A stretch of DNA of 64,000 nt, taken from the NCBI RefSeq assembly GCF_009792295.1, contig NZ_CP039934.1, positions 2,500,501-2,564,500 of the forward strand. The letters run 5' to 3'. This stretch comes from Myroides fluvii. Lineage in GTDB: Bacteria; Bacteroidota; Bacteroidia; Flavobacteriales; Flavobacteriaceae. How positions within the stretch are numbered: the first letter of the stretch is position 1; each line of letters opens with the position of its first letter. Shown here in pieces: positions 1 to 8,762 of the stretch. Made by a program: the position numbers and the translations under genes. The notes beneath the pieces are model-generated. The model saw only the letters and a list, made by a program, of their open reading frames with translations. It did no database searches and had not been told where the DNA came from.

Positions 1-77
1 ACGTCTAAGTGAATGTCTTGAGGTCCCCAAAACTCTTTAGGACTCATTTCCGATAGTTCTATTATTCTTTCGTTCAA
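1..77 (-). CDS. phoH: PhoH-like ATPase, N-terminal fragment
   Basis: Only the first 25 codons lie in the window; the gene runs off its left edge. The minus-strand reading LNERIIELSEMSPKEFWG is the typical opening of flavobacterial PhoH-family proteins, cytosolic P-loop ATPases of uncertain role, possibly RNA-linked. The first codon appears to be TTG at 77-75, since no ATG lies in frame just upstream. The gene is divergent from the SAM hydroxide adenosyltransferase gene, a neighbour pair I recall from other Flavobacteriia. The Walker motifs fall outside the window, so the call rests on the N-terminus alone. Confidence 0.6.
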   Translation of the reverse strand, partial: MNERIIELSEMSPKEFWGPQDIHLD

Positions 78-107
78 TACTAATACGAATTAATTAAAAA
101 AATAGTC

Positions 108-115
108 TAATTTTG
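108..115 (+). promoter_or_regulatory. -7 promoter box for SAM hydroxide adenosyltransferase gene
   Basis: TAATTTTG fits the Bacteroidetes -7 consensus TAnnTTTG. The start codon lies 59 nt downstream. I see no convincing TTG -33 element. Confidence 0.4.
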
Positions 116-173
116 TATTTCAAATCTACTATAAAAAATTGATTTTTCTTATAAAAATAGAGACTAAAAAATA

Positions 174-1001
174 ATGCAGCGAATAATTACATTAACAACT
201 GATTTTGGATATACAGATTATTATGTGGGGGTTTTAAAGGGAAAGATATATTCTAATATTCAAAATTGTAATGTAGTTGATATTTCCCATGGAGTGAGAA
301 ATTATAGAGTAGCCGATGCTGGTTTTGTGCTTTCCATGGCCTATAGTCACTTTCCTAAAGGAAGCATTCATATTTTATCTGTTGCTTCTGCTATCTTGCC
401 TTTTTCGGCTGCTATTTGTGTGAAATATCAAGATCATTACTTTATTGGAACGGATAATGGAGCAATCGCAGTTGCATTGGGAACACACGAATTTGAAGAA
501 GCCGTCGCCATTAACCACATAGAGGGGATGAGTACAAATGATGTCTTTGTCTACTGTGCTTATCAATTGTGTGAAGGAAAAGAACTTCAAGCAATCGGAC
601 AACCTATCGATGCGTTATATAAAATGAATTTATTGCTCGACAATCTCACGGTTAAACCTAATCTTATTATCGGAACTTATGTGTATGAGGATAAATTCGG
701 AAATCTAGTGACAAATATTTCGAGAGAACTGTTTGAACAAGTAGGAAGAGGGAGAAACTTTGGTATTCGAATAAAAAATCGTACAATTACAAAAATAAAT
801 GAATACTACGCCGATTTTAACGTCAATGATCCAAGTGAACTAATTAATAAAGCAGGAGAATTACTTGCTTTATTTAATGAAGTTGGACAATTGGTTGTGG
901 CGATTATGTATTCAACAACCAATGAACCTGGTGGTTCTATTCGAACGCTATTAGGTGTTCATCTAGAAGATCAGTTGTTTATAGAATTTAGTGAAGAGTA
1001 A
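174..1001 (+). CDS. SAM hydroxide adenosyltransferase (DUF62 family)
   Basis: The 275-residue product matches the DUF62 family, enzymes that use water/hydroxide to split S-adenosylmethionine into adenosine and methionine and that share a fold with the fluorinase and chlorinase. Visible hallmarks are the N-terminal ITLTTDFGYTDYYVGVLKG, the VVDISHGV-NY stretch near residues 35-45, FIGTDNG near 90, and the C-terminal barrel domain containing YEDKFGNLVTNIS. Length is normal for the family. There is no signal peptide, so it is cytosolic. It is followed 16 nt later by an ABM-domain gene and then gldFG on the same strand. A halogenase role is unlikely because family members outside specialised producers are hydrolases. 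Confidence 0.85.
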   Translation: MQRIITLTTDFGYTDYYVGVLKGKIYSNIQNCNVVDISHGVRNYRVADAGFVLSMAYSHFPKGSIHILSVASAILPFSAAICVKYQDHYFIGTDNGAIAVALGTHEFEEAVAINHIEGMSTNDVFVYCAYQLCEGKELQAIGQPIDALYKMNLLLDNLTVKPNLIIGTYVYEDKFGNLVTNISRELFEQVGRGRNFGIRIKNRTITKINEYYADFNVNDPSELINKAGELLALFNEVGQLVVAIMYSTTNEPGGSIRTLLGVHLEDQLFIEFSEE

Positions 1002-1017
1002 TCTAAAGTAAAAAAAA

Positions 1018-1314
1018 ATGTTTGTACGTATCGTAAAACTTACCTTACAAGAGGAAAAAGTCGATGATTTTTTAAATCATTTCGAAAAATATAAGGATCA
1101 AATTCGAAACTTTCCCGGTTGTCAATTCTTAGAGGTTTACAGAGATAAACAACAACCGAATGTGTTTTTTACCTATAGCTATTGGTCTGAAGAGTCCGAT
1201 CTAGAAACCTATAAAAAATCAACGCTGTTTGGAGAAGTTTGGCCTTACTTTAAAAAACTATTCAAAGAAAAGGCTGAGGCGTGGAGCGTGGATAAATATG
1301 CTACTTTAAAATAA
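1018..1314 (+). CDS. ABM-domain protein (putative quinol monooxygenase)
   Basis: This 98-residue protein has the antibiotic biosynthesis monooxygenase (ABM) ferredoxin-like fold pattern: MFVRIVKLTLQEEKVDDFL at the start, then a central strand around FPGCQFLEVYRDK and the conserved FFTYSYWSEESDLETYKKS. Such proteins act as small dimeric oxygenases or as heme or quinol-binding proteins; the substrate cannot be told here. It sits 16 nt after the SAM hydroxide adenosyltransferase gene and 13 nt before gldF, so it probably shares a transcript with both. Confidence 0.7.
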   Translation: MFVRIVKLTLQEEKVDDFLNHFEKYKDQIRNFPGCQFLEVYRDKQQPNVFFTYSYWSEESDLETYKKSTLFGEVWPYFKKLFKEKAEAWSVDKYATLK

Positions 1315-1327
1315 TCGCATTTATTAT

Positions 1328-2047
1328 ATGAAAGCACTGTGTTTGCGTGAGATTAAATCCTTTTTTGGATCGCCAATCGGCTATTTAGTTATCATTGTTT
1401 TTTTGATTATTAATGGAGTTTTTCTTTGGGTTTTGGATGGAAATTATAACATTCCTCAAAGTGGATTTGCCGATTTATCACCTTTTTTCTTTTTGTCACC
1501 TTGGGTATTCTTATTCTTAATTCCCGCAGTAACAATGAGAAGTTTTTCCGAAGAAATAAAGCAAGGAACCATCGAGTTGCTTTTGACCAAACCGCTATCT
1601 CCTTGGCAAATTGTTTTGGGTAAATTTTTTGGGGTATTGGTATTGGTACTTTTAGCTATTTTACCCACTTTGGTCTATGTATGGGTACTACAAGAGTACC
1701 TCTTAGCAGGGCAAACCTTTGATTTGGGAAGCGTGATTGGTTCGTATTTAGGATTGCTTTTCTTAGGAGCCGCTTATGTAGCTATGGGGCTTTTTGCCTC
1801 TGCTTTAACTAGCAACCAAGTGGTGTCTTTTATACTAGCTGTTTTGTTTTGTGTGGTTGCCTCTTATGGATTAACCTTATTAGACCGCGTACAAGCGCTA
1901 CAGGGTATCGGTAAATTGGGAATTAATGCTCATTTTAGCAGTATATCAAGAGGAGTGATTGACACTAGAGATTTACTTTATTTTATCTCTTTTTCTGCTT
2001 TATTTTTAAGTTTGACCGTATTCCGAATTAATCAATTGCGCAAATAA
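1328..2047 (+). CDS. gldF: Gliding motility ABC transporter permease GldF
   Basis: The 239-residue integral membrane protein begins MKALCLREIKSFFGSPIGYL, the typical GldF/ABC-2 permease opening, and carries about six hydrophobic segments (roughly residues 17-35, 57-75, 100-125, 138-160, 168-185, 215-232). SEEIKQGTIELLLTKPLS is the ABC-2 coupling-type motif. In Flavobacterium johnsoniae GldA (ATPase), GldF and GldG form an ABC complex needed for gliding. The ATPase gldA is not in this window. The stop codon TAA shares its last base with the gldG ATG at 2047, so the two are translationally coupled. Confidence 0.9.
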   Translation: MKALCLREIKSFFGSPIGYLVIIVFLIINGVFLWVLDGNYNIPQSGFADLSPFFFLSPWVFLFLIPAVTMRSFSEEIKQGTIELLLTKPLSPWQIVLGKFFGVLVLVLLAILPTLVYVWVLQEYLLAGQTFDLGSVIGSYLGLLFLGAAYVAMGLFASALTSNQVVSFILAVLFCVVASYGLTLLDRVQALQGIGKLGINAHFSSISRGVIDTRDLLYFISFSALFLSLTVFRINQLRK

Positions 2048-3735
2048 TGAAAAGAGAAACAAAGAAAAATATTGTTCAGCTCGGAAGTTTTATTGCTGGA
2101 ATTGTGCTGCTAAATAGTATTGGGGCTTTTGTGTATCACCGTTTTGATTTGACACAAGACAAGCGGTATACCTTATCTTCTATTACCAATGAAATTGTAG
2201 CTAACGTAAATGAACCTATTTTAATCGAGGTGCTACTCGAAGGTCAGTTTTCTCAAGAATTTGTCAAATTACAAAGTGAAACTCGTCAATTGTTGGAAGA
2301 GTTTAGTGCTGAGAATTCAAATATCCTATTTCGCTTTGTCAATCCTTTAGAGGAAGGTGGCGGAACAGAAGAACAAATTATAAACAACCTTTATGGATTA
2401 GGGGCCAAACCTGTTACCTTGACTGTTAACGACAAAGGGATTCAATCACAGTCCTTAGTGTTTCCTTGGGCTTTTGTCAGTAGAGGGGAGCAAATGGTCA
2501 AAGTGCAATTATTGAAAAATAGAATTGGCGCTAATACTGAAGAAAAAGTATTGACGTCTATTCAACATTTAGAATATGCTTTTACAGAAGCAATTGCTAA
2601 AATAAATACGCCAAAATCAAAAAAAATAGCCATTCTAAAGGGCAATGGACAGTTAGAGGATCAATATATCGCCGATTTTTTAATGTCCGCAAAGGATAAT
2701 TATCACCTTGCGCCATTTACGTTGGACTCTGTTGCAAAAGCACCAGAGCAAACACTTGCTCAACTCAGGGAATTTGATTTAGCTATTATAGCGAAACCGA
2801 CAAAGGCTTTTGATGAAAAGCAAATAGAAGTTTTGGATCAATTCATTATGAATGGTGGAAAAACGCTGTGGTTGTTGGATCAAGTACAGGCTGATTTTGA
2901 TAGTTTACGCGCCAAAGGCAATATGTTAGCCTATCCTAAAGATCAATCATTAGGAGAAATGTTGTTCAAGTATGGCGTGCGTATTAATCCACTTTTGGTG
3001 AAAGATGAGGTAGCAACACCAATCAAATTAGCACTGGGGCGTCAAGGAAGTGAAACCCAATACGGCGAATTTATTTGGAAGTTTGCACCTTTTGTGTATC
3101 CTGAATCAAATCACCCTATTGTGAAAAATATCGAAGGAGTTCGCATGGATTTTGTTTCGCCTATCGATACCTTGAAAAATAACATTCGAAAAACGGTCTT
3201 GTTGCAATCTTCTCAATATTCCTTAACTGTTGGTACTCCAGCAGAAATTACTTTGGATATTCTCAATGAAGAAACTGCTCCTGAACATTATGAGGGAAAG
3301 GGGAATTACGTGTTGGGGGTGTTGTTAGAAGGACAATTTAAGTCCGTTTTTGAAAATAGAATTCTGCCATTTGCTTTACAAAATGCGAAAAAACAAAGTG
3401 AGGAGACCAAAATGATTGTGATAAGTGATGGTGATATGATCAAAAATCAACTGGATCAGAACTACCAACCGATGGAGTTAGGGTATGATAAATGGACCAA
3501 TAAATTGTACGGAAATAAAGAGTTTTTATTTAATGCAGTAAATTATTTATTGGATGATTCTGGACTGATTAACCTTCGTACTAAGGAAGTTAAAATTCCG
3601 GTATTAGATAAAATGAAGGTTTTTGAACAGCACTCAACCATTCAAATTATCGTGTTGGTTGTTCCTATTGTCGTCCTATTAGTGATCGGTTTTTTATTTT
3701 CTTTCTTCAAAAGAAGGGCTTTTGTTAAAAAGTAG
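2047..3735 (+). CDS. gldG: Gliding motility ABC transporter-associated protein GldG
   Basis: The 562-residue protein has an N-terminal transmembrane segment (about residues 11-30), a large extracytoplasmic region of the Gld/Tld ABC_transp_aux type with FVNPLEEGG and FDLAIIAKPTKAF stretches, and a C-terminal membrane anchor (about 535-555) followed by basic residues. This is the standard GldG layout and length. It partners GldF and GldA in the ABC complex linked to gliding and surface protein function. The start codon overlaps the gldF stop by one base. It is the last gene before dnaN, which has its own promoter. Confidence 0.9.
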   Translation: MKRETKKNIVQLGSFIAGIVLLNSIGAFVYHRFDLTQDKRYTLSSITNEIVANVNEPILIEVLLEGQFSQEFVKLQSETRQLLEEFSAENSNILFRFVNPLEEGGGTEEQIINNLYGLGAKPVTLTVNDKGIQSQSLVFPWAFVSRGEQMVKVQLLKNRIGANTEEKVLTSIQHLEYAFTEAIAKINTPKSKKIAILKGNGQLEDQYIADFLMSAKDNYHLAPFTLDSVAKAPEQTLAQLREFDLAIIAKPTKAFDEKQIEVLDQFIMNGGKTLWLLDQVQADFDSLRAKGNMLAYPKDQSLGEMLFKYGVRINPLLVKDEVATPIKLALGRQGSETQYGEFIWKFAPFVYPESNHPIVKNIEGVRMDFVSPIDTLKNNIRKTVLLQSSQYSLTVGTPAEITLDILNEETAPEHYEGKGNYVLGVLLEGQFKSVFENRILPFALQNAKKQSEETKMIVISDGDMIKNQLDQNYQPMELGYDKWTNKLYGNKEFLFNAVNYLLDDSGLINLRTKEVKIPVLDKMKVFEQHSTIQIIVLVVPIVVLLVIGFLFSFFKRRAFVKK

Positions 3736-3770
3736 TGTAAATTCTGCTTTTATTATTGAAGTTAAACGAA

Positions 3771-3778
3771 TATATTTG
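3771..3778 (+). promoter_or_regulatory. -7 promoter box for dnaN
   Basis: TATATTTG matches TAnnTTTG exactly, 38 nt before the dnaN ATG, in the 81-nt gap after gldG. It suggests dnaN can be transcribed independently. A TTG at 3756-3758 is closer than the usual -33 spacing. Confidence 0.5.
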
Positions 3779-3816
3779 TAGGTGTAAAGCCTTTTACATA
3801 TAAAAATATTTTTAAT

Positions 3817-4935
3817 ATGAAATTTATAGTATCGAGTTCCTATTTGTTGAAGCAATTACAGGTGTTAGGAAGTGTTATTAGTAGTAGTAATACCTTACAT
3901 ATATTAGACAATTTCTTGTTTGAATTGGATCATAATATCTTGAGAGTTTCAGCTTCTGACTTAGAAACAACAATGTCTGCTAGCCTAGAGATAGAATCAA
4001 CTAGTCAAGGAAGTATCGCTGTTCCTGCTAAGTTATTGTTGGAAACATTGAAAACATTTCCTGAGCAACCATTGACTTTCTCAGTAAAGGAAAACAATAC
4101 GATTGAAATTAGTTCAGATGTTGGAAAGTACGTTTTAGCGTATTCTGCAGGGGATGAGTTTCCAAAAGCAGAGAGCTTAGAAGATCCATCAAGAACGGAA
4201 GTGTCTGCAGGAGTATTAGCAACAGCAATTAGCAAAACAATTTTTGCTGCAGGAAACGATGACTTAAGACCTGTAATGTCTGGCGTATTTTTTCAATTTG
4301 CTCCAACAGGATTAATTTTCGTTGCAACTGATGCACATAAGTTAGTTAAATACTCTCGTACAGATATTACTTCTCCTAGTGAGGCAAGTTTTATCATGCC
4401 GAAGAAACCACTTAATATTTTGAAAAATATTTTAATGGCTTCAGGAGCAGATGTAGTAATTGAATTCAACGATTCTAATGCGAAGTTTACCTTTGATAAT
4501 TACGCGTTAACTTGTCGTTTAATCGATGGAAAGTATCCTAATTACGAAGCAGTAATTCCTAAGGAAAATCCAAATAAATTATTGTTGAACAGAGTTCAAT
4601 TCTTGAATTCAGTTCGCCGTGTGGCTATTTATGCAAATAAAACAACACACCAAATTAGATTGCGTATTGCTGGTACAGAGTTGAATATCTCAGCAGAAGA
4701 TATTGATTACTCAAACAAAGCAGATGAGCGTTTGACTTGTGATTATCAAGGAGACGATATGCAAATCGGATTTAACTCAAGATTCTTATTGGAGATGTTG
4801 AATAACCTTCAATCGGATGAGATTCAATTAGAAATGTCATTGCCAAACAGAGCCGGTATCTTAACACCAGTAGATGGTTTAGAAGATGGAGAAGCAGTTA
4901 CGATGCTTGTAATGCCTGTTATGCTAAATAACTAA
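3817..4935 (+). CDS. dnaN: DNA polymerase III beta sliding clamp
   Basis: The 372-residue product is the DnaN sliding clamp, which tethers the replicative polymerase to DNA as a ring-shaped dimer. It starts MKFIVSSSYLLKQLQVLG, has the three repeated clamp domains of about 120 residues, shows the family stretches RPVMSGVFF and DGKYPNYEAVIP, and ends in the typical PVMLNN tail near the peptide-binding pocket. Length is normal. In this organism it lies beside gldFG and not next to dnaA within the visible sequence. Transcription ends at two tandem hairpins just downstream. Confidence 0.95.
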   Translation: MKFIVSSSYLLKQLQVLGSVISSSNTLHILDNFLFELDHNILRVSASDLETTMSASLEIESTSQGSIAVPAKLLLETLKTFPEQPLTFSVKENNTIEISSDVGKYVLAYSAGDEFPKAESLEDPSRTEVSAGVLATAISKTIFAAGNDDLRPVMSGVFFQFAPTGLIFVATDAHKLVKYSRTDITSPSEASFIMPKKPLNILKNILMASGADVVIEFNDSNAKFTFDNYALTCRLIDGKYPNYEAVIPKENPNKLLLNRVQFLNSVRRVAIYANKTTHQIRLRIAGTELNISAEDIDYSNKADERLTCDYQGDDMQIGFNSRFLLEMLNNLQSDEIQLEMSLPNRAGILTPVDGLEDGEAVTMLVMPVMLNN

Positions 4936-4940
4936 TACGA

Positions 4941-4967
4941 AAAGGTCTATGTAAATAGACCTTTTTT
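4941..4967 (+). terminator. Intrinsic terminator after dnaN (first)
   Basis: AAAGGTCTAT (4941-4950) pairs with ATAGACCTTT (4955-4964) over a 4-nt loop and is followed by a T run. It begins 6 nt after the dnaN stop. Confidence 0.85.
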
Positions 4968-4976
4968 GTTTAAATT

Positions 4977-5010
4977 AAGCTACGCATACCTAGGTATGCG
5001 TAGCTTTTTT
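4977..5010. terminator. Second terminator, 30-bp perfect palindrome
   Basis: Positions 4977-5006 form a perfect 15+15 palindrome centred on CCTAGG and followed by T6. It can act on plus-strand transcripts from dnaN. It ends only 6 nt before the candidate -7 box of rfbB. Confidence 0.8.
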
Positions 5011-5015
5011 ATAGC

Positions 5016-5023
5016 TATATTTG
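5016..5023 (+). promoter_or_regulatory. -7 promoter box for rfbB
   Basis: TATATTTG matches TAnnTTTG. Transcription would start near 5027, downstream of the possible TTG start at 5025, which favours the ATG at 5049 for rfbB. Confidence 0.45.
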
Positions 5024-5048
5024 TTTGTTGTTGATAATATCTGAGCAA

Positions 5049-6071
5049 ATGAAATCTTTACAATGCATTTTAATTACAGGTGGAGCTGGCTTTATAGGAA
5101 GCCACGTGGTACGCAAATTTGTAATGGCTTATCCTGAGGCGGTCATTGTCAATCTAGATGCATTGACCTATGCGGGAAATTTAGCGAACATTGAAGATAT
5201 AGCTCATTTTTCCAACTACAAGTTTGTACAAGGGGATATCCGAGAGGAGTCTTTTGTACATCAATTATTTGATTCTTATCGATTTACCCATGTTGTGCAT
5301 TTAGCAGCCGAATCTCATGTGGATCGTTCCATCGCTGATCCATTGGCTTTTGTTACAACCAATGTATTGGGAACTGTTGTGCTGTTGAATGCTTTTCGAA
5401 AGTTGTGGGAACACAACTGGGAAGGAAAGGTGTTTTACCACATCAGTACAGATGAAGTATATGGAACCCTGGGCAGTGAAGGTTTGTTTACAGAGCGCAC
5501 AGCCTATTCACCTAATTCGCCTTATTCTGCTTCTAAAGCAAGCTCAGACCACTTTGTTCGCGCCTATGGAGAAACGTATCAAATGCCTTATTTGATTAGT
5601 AATTGCTCTAATAATTATGGGCCTAATCAATACCCAGAAAAACTGATTCCTTTGACAATTCAACACATTATACAACAGAAGCCCATTCCTGTATATGGTA
5701 CGGGAGAAAATATTCGCGATTGGCTGTATGTAGAAGATCACGCGGAAGCTATTCGCTTCATTCTAGAGCATGGAAAGTGTGGAGAAACCTATAACGTTGG
5801 GGGATTTAATGAAGTGAAAAATATTGAGCTTGTTCACCTTTTATGCGATATCCTAGATGAGCGATTGGAGCAAGAGAAAGGGAGGAGTAAACAGCTGATT
5901 CGCTTCGTAGAAGATCGAAAAGGACATGACTTTAGATATGCGATAGATGCAACAAAACTACAAGCCCTAGGGTGGATGCCAGCTGAAAATATTCAAGAAG
6001 GCATGCAAAAAACAGTGGATTGGTATTTAGCCAATCAAGCTTGGATTGCTGCCCTAGAGCAGCGAAAATAA
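5049..6071 (+). CDS. rfbB: dTDP-glucose 4,6-dehydratase
   Basis: The enzyme converts dTDP-glucose to dTDP-4-keto-6-deoxyglucose, the second step of dTDP-rhamnose and related sugar synthesis. It is an extended SDR protein: the NAD-binding GGAGFIGSHVV motif is at the N-terminus, followed by HLAAESHVDRS, the STDEVYG segment and the catalytic YSASKASSDH (YxxxK). I chose ATG 5049, giving MKSLQCILITGG and 340 residues, over an in-frame TTG at 5025 because the -7 box at 5016-5023 would put the transcript start after that TTG. It is convergent with rfbA, with stop codons 5 nt apart. rfbC and rfbD are not in the window. Confidence 0.92.
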   Translation: MKSLQCILITGGAGFIGSHVVRKFVMAYPEAVIVNLDALTYAGNLANIEDIAHFSNYKFVQGDIREESFVHQLFDSYRFTHVVHLAAESHVDRSIADPLAFVTTNVLGTVVLLNAFRKLWEHNWEGKVFYHISTDEVYGTLGSEGLFTERTAYSPNSPYSASKASSDHFVRAYGETYQMPYLISNCSNNYGPNQYPEKLIPLTIQHIIQQKPIPVYGTGENIRDWLYVEDHAEAIRFILEHGKCGETYNVGGFNEVKNIELVHLLCDILDERLEQEKGRSKQLIRFVEDRKGHDFRYAIDATKLQALGWMPAENIQEGMQKTVDWYLANQAWIAALEQRK

Positions 6072-6076
6072 AGGAT

Positions 6077-6961
6077 TTACTTTTGCTGAATGAAGCGAAT
6101 ATTCTCTCGAATATAATCGTAGTATTCTCCTTTAAAAGGGGCAATGTGTTGCATTAACGCATCAATGGAAACCCACTTTTTGTATAGGGCAATTTCTTCT
6201 AAACAAGCAATCTTAAGTCCGGTTCTCTTTTCTACTGTTTTTACAAATTCAGTAGCTTCTACTAAAGATTCATGCGTACCCGTATCTAACCAGGCAAACC
6301 CTCGTCCTAAAGGTTGAACTAATAAATTGTCCTCTTGAAGGTAAAGGTTATTCAAGCTTGTTATTTCTAGTTCTCCTCGTTCAGATGGTTGAAGGGTTTT
6401 GGCATACTGCACTGCGCTGTTTGGGTAGAAGTATAACCCTACTACAGCAAAGGTAGATTTGGGGTTTGTTGGTTTTTCTTCAATTGAAATGGCGTTGTGA
6501 TTTGCGTCAAATTCTACCACTCCATAGCGTTGAGGGTCTTTAACGGTGTACCCAAATACAACAGCCTTTTTCTCTTCTTGTACAGAAGTAATCGCGTGCT
6601 GTAATTTGTTTTTCAAATCATTGCCATAGAAAATGTTGTCTCCTAAAATTAAGCAAACCGAATCACTTCCAATAAAATCATCTGCAATAAGCAAGGCTTG
6701 TGCGATTCCTTCAGGTTGGGGTTGAACAGCATAGGAAAGCTGAATGCCCAATTGTTCACCAGTGCCTAATAAGGCTTCAAATAAAGGTAAATCCCTAGGC
6801 GTTGAGATGATTAAAATATCGCGTATTCCCGCTAACATTAAGGTCGATAAAGGGTAATAAATCATTGGCTTATCGTAAACCGGTAAAAGTTGTTTCGATA
6901 TAGTTAAGGTAAGTGGGTGTAATCGTGTTCCTGAACCACCGGCCAATATAATTCCCTTCAT
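6077..6961 (-). CDS. rfbA: Glucose-1-phosphate thymidylyltransferase
   Basis: RfbA makes dTDP-glucose from dTTP and glucose-1-phosphate, the first step of dTDP-sugar synthesis and the step before RfbB. The N-terminal nucleotide-binding signature [18 protein letters not shown] is present, with [18 protein letters not shown] and ILGDNIFYG following. With ATG at 6961 the protein is 294 residues, the usual size; an in-frame upstream start at 7051 would add 30 residues that do not resemble the family. A TATCTTTC -7-like box on the minus strand at 7009-7016 lies between the two and agrees with the shorter start. The tail-to-tail arrangement with rfbB is unusual because these genes are often co-directional. 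Confidence 0.93.
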   Translation of the reverse strand: MKGIILAGGSGTRLHPLTLTISKQLLPVYDKPMIYYPLSTLMLAGIRDILIISTPRDLPLFEALLGTGEQLGIQLSYAVQPQPEGIAQALLIADDFIGSDSVCLILGDNIFYGNDLKNKLQHAITSVQEEKKAVVFGYTVKDPQRYGVVEFDANHNAISIEEKPTNPKSTFAVVGLYFYPNSAVQYAKTLQPSERGELEITSLNNLYLQEDNLLVQPLGRGFAWLDTGTHESLVEATEFVKTVEKRTGLKIACLEEIALYKKWVSIDALMQHIAPFKGEYYDYIRENIRFIQQK

Positions 6962-7008
6962 AGTATTTCGTTTTTTTAAATCACGGTAAATGAATCCCAT
7001 TGAGGGTT

Positions 7009-7016
7009 GAAAGATA
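7009..7016 (-). promoter_or_regulatory. -7-like box for rfbA
   Basis: On the minus strand TATCTTTC resembles TAnnTTTG with one mismatch, about 48 nt before the rfbA ATG. Confidence 0.3.
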
Positions 7017-7184
7017 AGTAAAGATTTTTGTTTAGGATGGGTTTGAAACAAAAACTTTGCCCCAATTTAACTGTGATTTTCTTCTCTCTTGCATTCAGTG
7101 TTGGAGGCCACTCTCTTCTGTACTGCACTTTTTTAGTGCTAAACTTTGTTTTGATTAAAGGTATAATTATGTAGTTATTATAAT

Positions 7185-7192
7185 TAAATTTG
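7185..7192 (+). promoter_or_regulatory. -7 promoter box for membrane protein gene
   Basis: TAAATTTG matches TAnnTTTG exactly, 74 nt before the ATG at 7267. The transcript would carry a roughly 70-nt leader that can fold (see the leader entry). Confidence 0.45.
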
Positions 7193-7257
7193 TTTAAATC
7201 CCTGTGGGGTAACGACCGTGATAGCCTGCGGTAAAAAAAGGGAAGCTAAATTTAAAC
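7192..7257 (+). promoter_or_regulatory. Possible structured leader RNA
   Basis: GTTTAAAT (7192-7199) can pair with ATTTAAAC (7250-7257), CCC (7200-7202) with GGG (7240-7242), and ACCG (7215-7218) with CGGT (7229-7232) inside. The segment is richer in GC than its surroundings and ends 9 nt before the start codon. I do not recognise it as a known riboswitch. One arm of the outer helix may precede the transcript start predicted from the box at 7185-7192, so this fold is tentative. Confidence 0.3.
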
Positions 7258-7266
7258 ACTGTTGAA

Positions 7267-8745
7267 ATGCTAGATATTAAAGTTCGATCGCATGATGCCT
7301 TTACTTTAGAAATGAAAGTGGGCTTTATTAAAGGCGAAAATCAACATAAAAGTGATTTTACTATCAATACTTGGATCTTTGTTCCCAATACCCTTGATTT
7401 AAATAAAACAACGTATTCTAAAGATCAATTTTATTCTGATGTAAAATCTAAAGTTCGCTTTATTACTCCTATTTACAAATTGGGGGCAATTGTTGATGAA
7501 GGAGCAATTCCATTTAATAATTTAAGTGCTGCTACTCAAGACTTACTTCGAGAGGAAAGTGAATTGCATGTTTATGAAATTGAGTTTCAGCTAAAGATGT
7601 TTATGGCTATTTTTAGAAGTGCTTTGAGAAATTCAGTCGCAGAGTTTAAGCAAGTAACAGAAAGTCAACCTCTTGATTTAGTACAGTCTTATGTGGATTC
7701 CTGTATAGCTATTCGCGATAAATACAGAGCATTAAAAGAAGAACTCCATCAAAACGAACAAGTGACAGGCAAGGAATATTTGAATTACTTCAGTTTTGCA
7801 GATGAATATTTGTCTTATACTTTGTTGCGGTATAGTTTTTTGTTGTTAGATCAATTGATATTGATTTCAGATGAACGATTTCAGTTATTACAAAATCAAG
7901 TGAAGCAATTGATTTTGTCTGAACAAGCGTATATGAAAAGCGAGGGATATAGCTTTATTAAGGCGAATGAGAAAGCTGTAAATCAAGCCGTTATTTATCG
8001 TTATGCCATGTTGAATAAATATGTGGAATCGGATTTACTCTTAGAATCGAATAAGAAAAAAGATAGTGATGGTGTTTTTGTTCAACAAGTGTACTATAGT
8101 TTAGCTGCAGGAATTTCGATGATATTCGCTACGATAGTTGCTTTTTCTTTTCAACAAAAATACGGCAATTTTACCATGCCATTATTTGTCGCTTTGGTTG
8201 TGGGGTATATGCTGAAAGATCGAATAAAGGATTTGATGCGCTTTTATTTTGCCGGGAAATTGGGAGGGAAATATTTTGACAACAAGACTTCTATTAGTAT
8301 TAAGGGAAAGCCAATAGGTTGGATTAAAGAAGCGGTTGACTTTATTACAGATGATAAAGTTCCTTCGGAAATTCTCAATATTAGAAATCGATCGGTCTTA
8401 TTAGAGGTTGAAAACCGCATTCACAACGAGAAGATTTTATTGTATCGCAAAAAAGTATCTCTTGATCGAGGCGAAGTGATGAAGAATAGCACCTATTTTT
8501 TTAAAGGTGTTCACGATATATTTCGATTTAATTTAACGCGCATGATGCAGCGCATGGATAATCCTAAAGTTGCTGTATTGAGCTTGGATGAACAAAATGA
8601 ACAAGTGATTCAATTTTATGCAGATAAGGTGTATTACATTAACTTTATCTCGCAAATTGAATACGAAGATTATACGGAATATAAGCGCTATCGCATTATT
8701 TGTCAGCGCGATGGTATTCAGAAAATAGAGGAATTATTCACCTAG
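7267..8745 (+). CDS. Conserved membrane protein of unknown function
   Basis: I do not recognise this 492-residue protein. Its N-terminal half (about 1-270) is soluble and mostly helical in character, with acidic and hydrophobic heptad-like stretches. Two adjacent hydrophobic segments near residues 278-297 and 305-321 form a hairpin that should sit in the inner membrane. The C-terminal 170 residues are again soluble and basic. There is no signal peptide, so both soluble parts are probably cytoplasmic. The following DUF4421 gene begins 17 nt after its stop, suggesting an operon and possibly a shared envelope role. Confidence 0.75.
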   Translation: MLDIKVRSHDAFTLEMKVGFIKGENQHKSDFTINTWIFVPNTLDLNKTTYSKDQFYSDVKSKVRFITPIYKLGAIVDEGAIPFNNLSAATQDLLREESELHVYEIEFQLKMFMAIFRSALRNSVAEFKQVTESQPLDLVQSYVDSCIAIRDKYRALKEELHQNEQVTGKEYLNYFSFADEYLSYTLLRYSFLLLDQLILISDERFQLLQNQVKQLILSEQAYMKSEGYSFIKANEKAVNQAVIYRYAMLNKYVESDLLLESNKKKDSDGVFVQQVYYSLAAGISMIFATIVAFSFQQKYGNFTMPLFVALVVGYMLKDRIKDLMRFYFAGKLGGKYFDNKTSISIKGKPIGWIKEAVDFITDDKVPSEILNIRNRSVLLEVENRIHNEKILLYRKKVSLDRGEVMKNSTYFFKGVHDIFRFNLTRMMQRMDNPKVAVLSLDEQNEQVIQFYADKVYYINFISQIEYEDYTEYKRYRIICQRDGIQKIEELFT

Positions 8746-8762
8746 TAAACAACCCAATATTT

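Noticed and set aside
7120..7145. Hairpin GCACT-T5-AGTGC as a terminator
   Set aside because: The stem is short and has no T tract after it on either strand.
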